NCBI GenBank assembly: GCA_963801475.1
Contig: CAWDEX010000001.1
Location: 1,426,001 to 1,490,000 of the forward strand
Origin: DAOMFB01 sp963801475
Lineage (GTDB): Bacteria; Acidobacteriota; Thermoanaerobaculia; UBA5066
Length of the DNA: 64,000 bases
Direction of reading: 5' to 3'
The notes under the pieces are model-generated. The model saw nothing but the letters and a program-made list of their open reading frames with translations. It did no database searches and was not told where the DNA came from. Within the stretch, counting starts at the first letter, position 1. The number at the start of each line of letters is the position of its first letter. The translations under genes were made by a program, and so were the position numbers. This document shows, piece after piece, positions 16,197 to 24,212 of the stretch.

Positions 16197-17509
16197 GAAG
16201 CGTTCGTCGAGGCGGAGCGGTGGCGGTCCTTCTCGGGGGGGCCTTCCTCCTCGCGGGCTGCGCGACCGCCCCCCGCGCCGCGACGCCGCCCCTGGACGGC
16301 CCGTTCGCCCTGCGCGATCCGGCCGTTTCGCTGCCGAGAGGCGCGCTCTCCGAGGGCGACGCGGAGCGGCTCGCCCGCGCCATGGACGAGCTTCGTTCCG
16401 GTGAGATCACATCGGCGCGGAAGAGCTTCGCCGCGGGGGCGTCCCGGGCCGCCACCGCGGCCCCGTTCCGTCTCGGCCTCACCTACGCCGACCTCGCCAC
16501 GTCGCGGTACGGCCCCGCCCGGGAGATTCTCGAGCCGCTCGTCCGAGAGAATCCGACGTACGTTCCCGCGGCCGAGGCGCTCGCCGATCTGGACGCCGCG
16601 GAGGGCCGGCAGCGCGAGGCGCTGGACCGGTACCGGGCGCTTCTCGCCGCCGTCCCCGGAGATCCCCGCCTGTCCGCGCGCGAGGCGGCGGTCCGGGCGT
16701 CGCTCGTCGGACAGGGCTCGGCCGACGCCGAGGCGGCGCTCGCGGCCGGGGACCTTCCGGCCGCCCGGCGGGCCGCGCTCGCCCTCGTCGAGCTCGAGCC
16801 GGACTTGCCGGGCGGGTACAGGTCTCTCGCCCGCTCCGCGGAAGCCGAGGGCCGCCTCGAGGACGCATGGACCGCCGCCTCGAAGGCCTACGCTCTGGAC
16901 GGTGCCGATGACGCATGGTCCAGGGTGACGGCGGATCTCGCGATGAGGACGGGCCGGTACGCGGAGGCCGTGGCGATCACCTCGGAGCTCGTGAAGCGCG
17001 ATCCGGCGGCCGCGCCGTCGCTCGAGGAGGCGCGCTTCCAGTTCCAGGTGCAGAACCTTCCGGAGGTGGCGCGCCGGGCGGCCGTCTCGGCGCGGGTGAC
17101 GCGCGCCCAGTTCGCGGTCCTCGCCTGGTGGCTCGTCCCCGAGGTCCGCGAGTCGCGCGTCCCGCTCGCCCCACAGGTCGCGGTGGACGCGGTCGACCGT
17201 CCCGAGAGCCAGGCGCTCGTGCGGGCCATCGCGCTCGGGTTCTTCGGAGTCTCCCAAGAGACCCACCGGGTCGGAGCCGATCAGCCGCTCACCCGGACCG
17301 AGGCCGCCGTGGTCCTTCGGCGGGTGGCCCTCCGGGCCGCAGGGGATCGAGAACTGCCCGAGTGCCTTTCCGAGGAACGCCCGTCGCCTTCCTCTCTCGA
17401 AAAGTGCGGGATACTCCCGGAGACGACGTCTCGCACGGTGTCCGGCCGCGAAGCGGTCCAGGGGCTGGAAGCGGCGGCCCGCGCGGGTCGGGGAGGTGAC
17501 GCTCGATGA
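16193..17509 (+). CDS. TPR-containing lipoprotein with SLH-like C-terminus
   Basis: The 438-residue protein starts at TTG 16193, overlapping the hfq stop. A hydrophobic N-terminus ends in the lipobox LLAGC (Cys near residue 23), so it should be lipid-anchored. Residues about 60-290 are helical repeats with TPR-like spacing (alanine/arginine-rich pairs such as AREILEPLVRENPTYVPAAEAL). The last 110 residues resemble an S-layer homology module (AIALGFFGV ... PLTRTEAAVVLRRVALR). No enzymatic motif is visible; it may be an envelope scaffolding protein. It is translationally coupled to the following regulator. Confidence 0.75.
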   Translation: MRSVRRGGAVAVLLGGAFLLAGCATAPRAATPPLDGPFALRDPAVSLPRGALSEGDAERLARAMDELRSGEITSARKSFAAGASRAATAAPFRLGLTYADLATSRYGPAREILEPLVRENPTYVPAAEALADLDAAEGRQREALDRYRALLAAVPGDPRLSAREAAVRASLVGQGSADAEAALAAGDLPAARRAALALVELEPDLPGGYRSLARSAEAEGRLEDAWTAASKAYALDGADDAWSRVTADLAMRTGRYAEAVAITSELVKRDPAAAPSLEEARFQFQVQNLPEVARRAAVSARVTRAQFAVLAWWLVPEVRESRVPLAPQVAVDAVDRPESQALVRAIALGFFGVSQETHRVGADQPLTRTEAAVVLRRVALRAAGDRELPECLSEERPSPSSLEKCGILPETTSRTVSGREAVQGLEAAARAGRGGDAR

Positions 17510-18201
17510 TCGGGACGGACCTGTTCCAGAGGGTGTCCCTCTTCGAAGGGATCCCGGCGGCTGAGCGGTCCGCGCTGTCGAAGGCGGCCCAGCTCCGGAC
17601 CTATCGGCGGGGCGAGGTCATCGTGCGGCAGGGGCAGCCCGGCGAGAGCTTCTTCGTCATCGTCCGCGGGCGCGTCGCGGTCACGGTCCTCTCGCCGGAG
17701 GGACGCGAGGTCGTCCTCAACACGCTCGGCGAGGGAGATCACTTCGGGGAGATGGCCCTTCTCGACGACGAGCCGCGCTCGGCGAGCGTCGTGGCGCAGG
17801 AACGGTCGGAGCTCGCCCTCCTCTCCCGCGACGTCTTCTTCGAGCTGCTTCGCTCCAACTTCGTCCTGACGAAGGGGCTCCTCCGCTCCTTCTCGCGGCG
17901 CCTCCGGCGTGCGAACGCCACGATCGAAGGCCTGGCCGCCCTCGACGTGAAGAGCCGGCTCGCGCGGTACTTCCGCGAGCTGGCCGCCACGCGGGGCCGC
18001 AAGGCCGGCGGCGGCTGGTCTGTCGTCGTCCGCCCGTCGCAGCGCGAGATTGCCGACACGATCGGCTCCAGCCGCGAGACCGTCTCGCGCACGATGTCGC
18101 AGATGGCCGACCAGCAGCTGATCGTCCCGAAGGGCCGCGTCGTGTACGTCAAGATCGAGGTGGGGGAGGGGGCGGCGACTCCCGGGGTCCCGGCCCGCTG
18201 A
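17506..18201 (+). CDS. Crp/Fnr-family transcriptional regulator
   Basis: A 231-residue cyclic-nucleotide-type regulator. The beta-roll contains PGESFFVIVRGRVAVTV and GDHFGEMALLDDEPRSASVVA (the phosphate-binding cassette) at residues about 45-100. The dimer helix follows, and a winged helix-turn-helix has PSQREIADTIGSSRETVSRT near 180-200. There are no Fnr-type N-terminal Cys residues, so oxygen sensing through an Fe-S cluster is unlikely. The effector and targets cannot be read from the sequence. Confidence 0.9.
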   Translation: MIGTDLFQRVSLFEGIPAAERSALSKAAQLRTYRRGEVIVRQGQPGESFFVIVRGRVAVTVLSPEGREVVLNTLGEGDHFGEMALLDDEPRSASVVAQERSELALLSRDVFFELLRSNFVLTKGLLRSFSRRLRRANATIEGLAALDVKSRLARYFRELAATRGRKAGGGWSVVVRPSQREIADTIGSSRETVSRTMSQMADQQLIVPKGRVVYVKIEVGEGAATPGVPAR

Positions 18202-18211
18202 CGCGTCCCCG

Positions 18212-18802
18212 ATGTATCTCCGGCCGTGGACCCTTCCGAACCTGCTGACGTTCCTCCGGCTCGTCGCGCTGCCGTTCCTCGTCGTGGCGATCCTGGAGGG
18301 GCGGCACGGCACGGCGCTCGTCGTCTTCCTCGTCGCCGCGATCACCGACATCGTGGACGGATACCTCGCGCGCCACTTCGGTATGGGGTCGCCCCTCGGC
18401 GCCTACCTCGACCCGATCGCCGACAAGCTCTTCCTCGTCTCGAGCTTCGTCGTGTTCGCCCTGCCGGGGACGCCGTCGGCCATCCACATTCCCATCTGGC
18501 TCCTGGTCCTCACGATCTTCCGGGACGTCCTGATCCTCGTCATCGCCCTCGTGATGTACCTCGCGCTCGGCGTCCGCGAGTTCCCGCCCTCCATCCTCGG
18601 GAAGCTGACGACGTTCTCGGAAATCTGCACGATCGTCGCCATCCTCCTGACGAACGTCGGGGTCCTTCCCGCCGCCGTGGCGCAGACGTTCTTCTGGGTC
18701 GTCCTCTTGCTGACGTTCGCGTCGGGGCTCCACTACATCCTCCGCTCGTCGCGCGGCATCGCGCGGCACAAGGAGGAGGCGGTTCAGCCCCCCAGCCCTT
18801 GA
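18212..18802 (+). CDS. pgsA: CDP-diacylglycerol--glycerol-3-phosphate 3-phosphatidyltransferase
   Basis: The 196-residue membrane enzyme makes phosphatidylglycerophosphate. The CDP-alcohol phosphotransferase motif D-G-x2-A-R-x8-G-x3-D-x3-D is intact (DGYLARHFGMGSPLGAYLD then PIAD, residues about 50-75), and the N-terminus TLPNLLTFLRL is typical of PgsA. At least five hydrophobic segments are present. PssA and other CDP-alcohol transferases share the motif, but the N-terminal pattern favours PgsA. Confidence 0.88.
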   Translation: MYLRPWTLPNLLTFLRLVALPFLVVAILEGRHGTALVVFLVAAITDIVDGYLARHFGMGSPLGAYLDPIADKLFLVSSFVVFALPGTPSAIHIPIWLLVLTIFRDVLILVIALVMYLALGVREFPPSILGKLTTFSEICTIVAILLTNVGVLPAAVAQTFFWVVLLLTFASGLHYILRSSRGIARHKEEAVQPPSP

Positions 18803-18842
18803 CGCGCCGGACCGCGCCCGGCGAGAATCCCCCTCCCCGCGA

Positions 18843-18917
18843 GCGGGTGTAGTTCAGCGGTAGAACGTCAGCTTCCCAAGCTGGATGTCGTGGGTTCGAG
18901 CCCCATCACCCGCTCCA
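18843..18917 (+). tRNA. tRNA-Gly (anticodon CCC)
   Basis: The 75 bases fold as a complete cloverleaf: acceptor arms GCGGGTG/CACCCGC, D-arm GTTC..GAAC, anticodon stem TCAGC/GCTGG with loop TTCCCAA, T-arm GTGGG/CCCAT with loop TTCGAGC, discriminator T and an encoded CCA. The central loop triplet is CCC, which reads glycine GGG codons. It stands alone between pgsA and the convergent rfbB gene. Confidence 0.95.
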
Positions 18918-18927
18918 TCTTCCGGAT

Positions 18928-20016
18928 TCAGCGCGCCGACGCCAGGCCCAGCCGCTCGCGGCGGTAGCTTCCCGACTGGACGGACTCGCACCAGGCCCCG
19001 TTCGCGAGGTACCAGCCGACGGTGGCCGCCAGGCCGGAGGCGAGGTCGTGCTTCGGCGCCCAGCCGAGCTCGCGCCGGATCTTCGAGGCGTCGATCGCGT
19101 AGCGGCGGTCGTGCCCGGGGCGGTCCTTCACGAAGCTCTTGAGGTTTCCGTACGACGCGACGCCTTTCGCACGGAGGGCGGGGTTCTCACGCGCCGGGCG
19201 CTGCTGCTCGAGGAGGGCACAGAGCAGGTCGACGAGCTCGAGGTTCGTCCTCTCGCCCTGACCGCCGAGGTTGTACCTGCCGCCGGGCGTGCCCCGCGTC
19301 AGGACCGCGAGAATCCCCTCGCAGTGGTCCTCGACGTAGAGCCAGTCGCGGACGTTTCCGCCGTCCCCGTAGATCGGAAGCGGCCGGCCCTCGTGCGCGT
19401 TGAGGAGCATCAGGGGAATCAGCTTCTCGGGGAACTGGAAGGGTCCGTAGTTGTTCGAGCAGTTGGTGATCAGGGTCGGGAGGCCGAAGGTCTCGCCCCA
19501 GGCCCGAACCAGGTGGTCGGCCGCCGCCTTGGACGCGGCGTACGGCGAGTTCGGTGCGTACGGCGTCTCTTCCGTGAAGGCGCCCGTCTCTCCGAGAGAG
19601 CCGTACACCTCGTCGGTGGAGACGTGGAGGAACCGGAAGGCGCGGCGGATCGGCTCGTCCGCGTCGGCGAGGTGCGCCCGCGACGCCTCCAGCAGTTCGT
19701 ACGTGCCGTGGATGTTCGTCCGGATGAAATCGCCCGGTTCGTCGATCGAGCGGTCGACGTGGCTCTCGGCGGCGAAGTTCACGATCGCCGACGGCCGATG
19801 CTCCAGGAAGAGGGCCCGGACGCCCGCCCGGTCGGCGATGTCGCCCCGGACGAAGGCGTATCGCGGATGGGCGGCGACCCCGGCGAGGCTCTCGAGATTT
19901 CCCGCGTAGGTCAGCTTGTCGAAGACGACGACGCGGTCGTCCGTGCGCGCCAGCGCCGCCCGGACGAAGTTGCTCCCGATGAATCCGGCGCCGCCCGTGA
20001 CGATGAGGGTTCCCAT
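18928..20016 (-). CDS. rfbB: dTDP-glucose 4,6-dehydratase
   Basis: The 362-residue short-chain dehydrogenase makes dTDP-4-keto-6-deoxyglucose for surface sugars. It has the NAD motif GGAGFIGSN at the N-terminus, FAAESHVDRSID near residue 83 and STDEVYGSLG near 130. The YAASKAAADHLVRAW catalytic helix is near 160, and SNNYGPFQFPEKLIPL follows. The C-terminal tail is about 30 residues longer than usual. No rfbA, rfbC or rfbD gene accompanies it in this window. Confidence 0.93.
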   Translation of the reverse strand: MGTLIVTGGAGFIGSNFVRAALARTDDRVVVFDKLTYAGNLESLAGVAAHPRYAFVRGDIADRAGVRALFLEHRPSAIVNFAAESHVDRSIDEPGDFIRTNIHGTYELLEASRAHLADADEPIRRAFRFLHVSTDEVYGSLGETGAFTEETPYAPNSPYAASKAAADHLVRAWGETFGLPTLITNCSNNYGPFQFPEKLIPLMLLNAHEGRPLPIYGDGGNVRDWLYVEDHCEGILAVLTRGTPGGRYNLGGQGERTNLELVDLLCALLEQQRPARENPALRAKGVASYGNLKSFVKDRPGHDRRYAIDASKIRRELGWAPKHDLASGLAATVGWYLANGAWCESVQSGSYRRERLGLASAR

Positions 20017-20047
20017 CCCGACGCTCCTTCCCTGGCCGGCGCGGAGT

Positions 20048-20617
20048 CTAGCCCGCGTCGGGGACGGGTGCGGGGGCGAGCCCGGAGACGCCGCCGGAGA
20101 CGATGAACGCCATCGCCTGGGCGCTGGGCGCCGCGAGCGGCGTCACCTGGCTTCGGGGGACGAGGAGGACGTGCCCGGCGAAGGCGTAGGACTGCGGGAC
20201 GTAGACGGCGACGTGGTCCGGAAGGCCGATGCCCGTGAGCGATTCCCGCGTCGAGAATCCGAGGAGCTTCGGGGCGTCCGGCCCGCCGAGGGAGACGGCG
20301 ACGGGACGGTCGAAGCTCTTCCTTTCGCCGACGAACGCGTTCACGAGATCACGCGCCGCACCGTAGACGAGCTTCACGAACGGGACCCGCTGGAAGACCC
20401 CGTCGAGAAGGTCGAAGGCGCGCCGCGTGACGAAGTTCGAAGCGAGGAAGCCGACGACCGTGACGAGCGCGACCGTCGCCACGAGGCCCGCCCCGCGAAA
20501 CGGGATCCCGAGGAGGCCATCCACCTTGATGAAGACCGTCCAGAGGACGAACACCGACAGGGCGGCGGGGACGAAGACGATCAGTCCGCGGACGAAGTAC
20601 TTCACGAAATGGCCCAT
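20048..20617 (-). CDS. DUF502 family membrane protein
   Basis: A 189-residue protein with two N-terminal membrane segments (residues about 8-30 and 42-65, linked by an IKVDGLLG turn), followed by a soluble part with RVPFVKLVYGAARDLVNAF and SLTGIGLPDHVAVYVPQS. The arrangement and the PQSYAFAGHVLLVPRSQV segment are typical of the DUF502 family, whose function is unknown. It lies 31 bases downstream of rfbB's start on the same strand; no functional link is obvious. Confidence 0.85.
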   Translation of the reverse strand: MGHFVKYFVRGLIVFVPAALSVFVLWTVFIKVDGLLGIPFRGAGLVATVALVTVVGFLASNFVTRRAFDLLDGVFQRVPFVKLVYGAARDLVNAFVGERKSFDRPVAVSLGGPDAPKLLGFSTRESLTGIGLPDHVAVYVPQSYAFAGHVLLVPRSQVTPLAAPSAQAMAFIVSGGVSGLAPAPVPDAG

Positions 20618-20662
20618 GGGCCCTCCCGCGGGGAGCTTGCCACGGGCGGCCGTCTGCGCAGG

Positions 20663-21778
20663 TCACTCGAGGGGGGTGGCGAAGATCGTGGCTGTCTTCC
20701 CGGGAGCGGTGACGGCGATGACCTCGAGAGTCGCGGGACCGTCCCGGGGAAAGACCAGTCGCATGTAGCCCGGCGCTTTCTTCCGGAAGACCGTTCCGTT
20801 GATCGACCGTGCGGGCATCAGGTGCCTCTTGCCGCCGCCGGCCCCGCTGATCAGATTCCAGGTCCGGCCCGGACCGGGAAGGCGGATCACCTGCAGGTTG
20901 TGGTCGTGGCCGGCCGCCCAGACGAGGGGCGGGACCGGGTCGAACGCCCTCTTCATGGAGGACATGAGGCGCCGGTAGAGAGGGGCGGCCTCGACCTGCT
21001 CGTTGAAGATCGCCTTGCGACCGGCGACCGTCAGCGAGCCGAAGCCGGGCATCGGGAGCCAGAGCCAGGAGACGAACGGGGTCACCGGGAAGAGGTGGTC
21101 CTGCCATGTGTAGTGCGAGCCGGACAGGCCGCCCGCCGCGAGTGGATGGTGCGCGAGGACGATCGTGCGCCTTCCTCCGGCGGTCCGGAGCGCCTCCCGG
21201 AGGGCCGCGACGACGTCTTCCTCGGTCTTCTCGGGGCAGGGGGAAGAAGCGCCTTCGGACTTCTCGTACTGGTGGAGCCACCAGTGGGTGTCCAGGGCGA
21301 TGAGCCGGACGGTGGCGCCGACGTCGAAGACGGCCGGGCCCGGGCAGCCGCCCGGGGGGGCGAACGTGACCGTCCCTCCGCCGTGCGCCGTGACGAACGC
21401 GTCCTGACGCCGGATGGCGTTCCAGCCGTCCGGGGTCCACTGGGCCCAGTCGTGGTTGCCGGGGATGACGATTCCCTGGCCGGCCATGCGGGCTACGGCC
21501 AGCTGGGCCTCGAGGCGTGCTTCCATCTCAGAGCGATAAGGGCTTCCCGGGGCTGGGAGGCCGGCCGGGTAGACGTTGTCGCCCAGGATCGCCACGACGC
21601 TTCGGCCGCCGTCGCGGGCGACCTGCGCCGCGAGGGGGGTGAAGGCGAGCGAAATCCGGTAGACCTCTCGCCCGGCGTCTCCGGTCAGATAGAGGACGAC
21701 GTCGGGATCATCCGCCGCCGGCAGGGGGGCCCGTAAGGCGAGGAGGCCCGCAAGGGCGAGAGGCGTGAGCCGTCCCAT
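20663..21778 (-). CDS. Secreted metallophosphoesterase
   Basis: A 371-residue calcineurin-like phosphoesterase. An N-terminal signal peptide (MGRLTPLALAGLLALRAPLPA) precedes the metal motifs: a GDAG loop (residue about 35), GDNVYPAG near 68, PGNHDWAQW near 105, AHHPLAAGG near 210 and AAGHDHNLQ near 290. The usual GDxGD first motif appears reduced to LTGDAG. Substrate is unknown; the export signal places it in the periplasm or outside. It diverges from feoA across about 260 bases. Confidence 0.85.
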   Translation of the reverse strand: MGRLTPLALAGLLALRAPLPAADDPDVVLYLTGDAGREVYRISLAFTPLAAQVARDGGRSVVAILGDNVYPAGLPAPGSPYRSEMEARLEAQLAVARMAGQGIVIPGNHDWAQWTPDGWNAIRRQDAFVTAHGGGTVTFAPPGGCPGPAVFDVGATVRLIALDTHWWLHQYEKSEGASSPCPEKTEEDVVAALREALRTAGGRRTIVLAHHPLAAGGLSGSHYTWQDHLFPVTPFVSWLWLPMPGFGSLTVAGRKAIFNEQVEAAPLYRRLMSSMKRAFDPVPPLVWAAGHDHNLQVIRLPGPGRTWNLISGAGGGKRHLMPARSINGTVFRKKAPGYMRLVFPRDGPATLEVIAVTAPGKTATIFATPLE

Positions 21779-21828
21779 GAGAGCACTCTAACCCCGGCGC
21801 TCCGGGGACCGTAGCGGTGCGCCGTCTC

Positions 21829-21870
21829 GTGGAACGTCTGCATCATTCGCCGGGAAAGCCGGTCTGTCCC
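21829..21870 (+). repeat. Imperfect direct repeat, copy 1, upstream of feoA
   Basis: The first 23 bases (GTGGAACGTCTGCATCATTC then GCC) match copy 2 at 21993 in 21 of 23 positions, and both copies end in TGTCCC after 19 less conserved bases. The copies are 164 bases apart and lie in the gap between the phosphoesterase and feoA. They are not inverted repeats and do not match a Fur box. Confidence 0.6.
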
Positions 21871-21992
21871 GCCCCTTTCGCCTGCCCGGTGCTGATCGGT
21901 CGAGGGGGATGGCGAGAGCGAAGGGCCGGATCCGTCCCGCGGAAATCACTTGAGCGCCGGCCGCGGTGTGCGCGAGGAGGGTCGCCACCCCC

Positions 21993-22035
21993 TGTGGAAC
22001 ATCTGCATCAGTCGCCAAGCGGGAGGGTTTGTCCC
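21993..22035 (+). repeat. Imperfect direct repeat, copy 2, at the feoA leader
   Basis: Second copy of the repeat described for 21829-21870. Its end touches the feoA ribosome binding site: GGGAGGG at 22021-22027 lies inside the unit, and the ATG at 22039 follows. This places the element in the leader of the iron-uptake operon, where it could act on transcription or translation. Confidence 0.6.
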
Positions 22036-22038
22036 ATA

Positions 22039-22317
22039 ATGACGGCGATGAGACGCGATCTCAAGAAAGTCGCCCCGCAGACGCTGGCGGACCTCCGCCG
22101 CGGGGAGGAGGGGACGCTGGAGGCCCTCGACCTGCCGGCCCCGGACGCCCGGCGCCTGATGGAGCTGGGGTTCCTCCCCGGCGCCCGGGTGGCGGCGGGG
22201 CGTGCGGCGCCCGGCGGGGACCCCCGCGTCTTCCGGGTGGACGGGTCGGAGATCGCGCTGCGGCGGACGACGGCGCGGCACATCCGCCTGCGGCATGCCG
22301 CCGGGGCGGCGAAGTGA
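22039..22317 (+). CDS. feoA: FeoA-family ferrous iron transport accessory protein
   Basis: A 92-residue SH3-like FeoA protein. The conserved core RRLMELGFLPGARV is at residues about 35-50, followed by FRVDGSEIALRRTTARHI. It acts in the cytoplasm with FeoB in Fe(II) uptake. I chose ATG 22039 over the ATG at 22048 because GGGAGGG lies about 11 bases before it. Its stop overlaps the GTG start of feoB. Confidence 0.88.
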   Translation: MTAMRRDLKKVAPQTLADLRRGEEGTLEALDLPAPDARRLMELGFLPGARVAAGRAAPGGDPRVFRVDGSEIALRRTTARHIRLRHAAGAAK

Positions 22318-24212
22318 ACGCCTCCCAGGTGGTCTCCGGACCGGGCGGCGGCTTCGACCTCCCGGCGATCCCCCACGCCCCGCGGCGGTTCGTGGCGCTG
22401 GTGGGTCCCCCCAACTCCGGCAAGTCGACCCTCTTCAACCGGCTGACGGGCCTTCGGCAGAAAGTGGCCAACTTCCCGGGTGTCACGGTCGAGGAGCGGC
22501 GGGGGCTGGCGAAGGTCGCGTCGGGGAAGGACGTCGTCCTGATCGACCTGCCGGGGGTCTACAGCCTCGTCGCCCGCTCGGAGGACGAGCGCGTGACGCA
22601 CGACGTCCTGATGGGGACGATGCCCGGGACGCCGAAGCCCGACGCCGTTCTCCTCGTCCTCGACGCAACGAACCTGAAGCGAAACCTTGTGCTCGCGGCG
22701 CCGGTGCTCGCTCTCGGCCTTCCGACGATCATCGTCCTGAACATGGCGGACGAGCTCGAGGCGCGCGGGGGAGAGCTCGACCCGGAGGCGCTCGCCGCGC
22801 AACTCGGCGCGCCCGTGGCGCTCGTGTCGGCCTCGCGGGGGGAAGGGCTCGAGCCCGTGGTGGAGTTTCTCGGCGGCGAGCTCGGCGTCCCGGCCTCTCT
22901 CGACCTGCCGGCCCTTGGCGACATCCCGAAGTGCCGTCAGTGGGCGGCCCGTCTCGGCGACGAAGCCGGCTACTCGCCGCCGGCGCCGCCTGTCTGGACG
23001 CGCCGGCTGGACGGCGTCTTCCTCCACCCGGTCGCCGGCCCGGCCGTCTTCGTTCTCGTCGTGCTCGGCGTCTTCCAGACGATCTTCACCGTGGCCCGGC
23101 CTCTGATGGACCTGGTGGACCGGGCCGTGTCGATCTCCGGCGCGTGGCTGGGGGCCCATCTCCCGGAGTCCCTCTTCCGCGAGCTCGTCGTCGGCGGCAT
23201 CTGGGGAGGCGTCGGCTCGGTGGTCGTCTTCCTGCCGCAGATCCTCCTGCTCTTCCTCTTCCTCGGCCTTCTCGAGGACTCCGGGTACCTCGCCCGTGCC
23301 GCGCTGATCGCCGACCGGACGATGTCGAAGGCCGGCCTCCAGGGGAAGTCGTTCCTGCCGCTCCTCTCGGCGTACGCCTGCGCCGTCCCGGCCGTCCTCG
23401 CGACCCGGACGATCGAGAACAAGCGCGACCGGATCGCGACGATCCTCATCGCGCCGTTCATGACCTGCTCGGCGCGCCTCCCCGTCTACACGCTCATCAT
23501 CGCGGCGTTCATCCCCGAGCGGCCGCTCCTCGGGCCGCTCCTCGGCACGCGGGCCGCCGCGCTCCTTGGCCTCTACGTTCTCGGCTTTCTCGCCGCCTTC
23601 GGAACGGCCCGGCTCCTCAAGTCGTCGGTCCTTAGGAGCGAGGGAACCCCCTTCCTCATGGAGATGCCGCCGTACCGCTGGCCGACCCTCCGGCAGATCG
23701 GACTCCGCCTCTACGACCGGGCGAAGATCTTCCTGCGGCGGGCGGGCACGGTGATCCTCGCCGTCTCCGTCGCCCTCTGGATCTTCTCGAACCTGCCGCT
23801 CTCCGGCGGCCAGCCGCCCCGGATCACCGACAGCGTCACCGGGACGGTCGGCCGGGCTCTCGAGCCCCTGGTCAGGCCCCTCGGGTTCGACTGGAAGATC
23901 GCCATCGGCCTCGTGACGTCGCTGGCCGCGCGCGAGGTGATCGTGGGGACCCTCGGGACGATCTACGGGCTGGAGGGGGACATCAACTCGGCCGGCCTTC
24001 AGGCGGCCCTCCGGCACGACCTGACGCCGGGCGGCGCGGTCGCCCTCCTCGTCTTCTTCGCCTTCGCGATGCAGTGCGTCTCGACGATTGCCGTCGTGAG
24101 GCGCGAGACGGGGGGGTGGCGCTGGCCCGCGATCCAGTTTGCCTGGATGACGCTTCTCGCCTACGCGGGAGCCTTCGTCGCCAACCGCCTCGTCTCGGCC
24201 TTCCTCGCGTAG
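22314..24212 (+). CDS. feoB: Ferrous iron transporter FeoB
   Basis: The 632-residue inner membrane protein imports Fe(II). The G domain has GPPNSGKST (G1), NFPGVTVEE (G2), DLPGVYSL (G3), NMAD (G4) and SASRGEG (G5). A membrane core follows with SAYACAVPAVLATRTI and the second Gate-like motif SLAAREVIVGTLGTI. The protein is shorter than E. coli FeoB (about 770) but similar to many others. Its last 17 codons overlap the 3' end of the convergent RND gene. Iron dependence of expression would be expected, but no Fur box is evident. Confidence 0.93.
   Translation: MNASQVVSGPGGGFDLPAIPHAPRRFVALVGPPNSGKSTLFNRLTGLRQKVANFPGVTVEERRGLAKVASGKDVVLIDLPGVYSLVARSEDERVTHDVLMGTMPGTPKPDAVLLVLDATNLKRNLVLAAPVLALGLPTIIVLNMADELEARGGELDPEALAAQLGAPVALVSASRGEGLEPVVEFLGGELGVPASLDLPALGDIPKCRQWAARLGDEAGYSPPAPPVWTRRLDGVFLHPVAGPAVFVLVVLGVFQTIFTVARPLMDLVDRAVSISGAWLGAHLPESLFRELVVGGIWGGVGSVVVFLPQILLLFLFLGLLEDSGYLARAALIADRTMSKAGLQGKSFLPLLSAYACAVPAVLATRTIENKRDRIATILIAPFMTCSARLPVYTLIIAAFIPERPLLGPLLGTRAAALLGLYVLGFLAAFGTARLLKSSVLRSEGTPFLMEMPPYRWPTLRQIGLRLYDRAKIFLRRAGTVILAVSVALWIFSNLPLSGGQPPRITDSVTGTVGRALEPLVRPLGFDWKIAIGLVTSLAAREVIVGTLGTIYGLEGDINSAGLQAALRHDLTPGGAVALLVFFAFAMQCVSTIAVVRRETGGWRWPAIQFAWMTLLAYAGAFVANRLVSAFLA

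Noticed and set aside
22039..22060. Fur or DtxR box at the feoA start
   Set aside because: No palindrome matching either consensus is present; only the direct repeat is seen.
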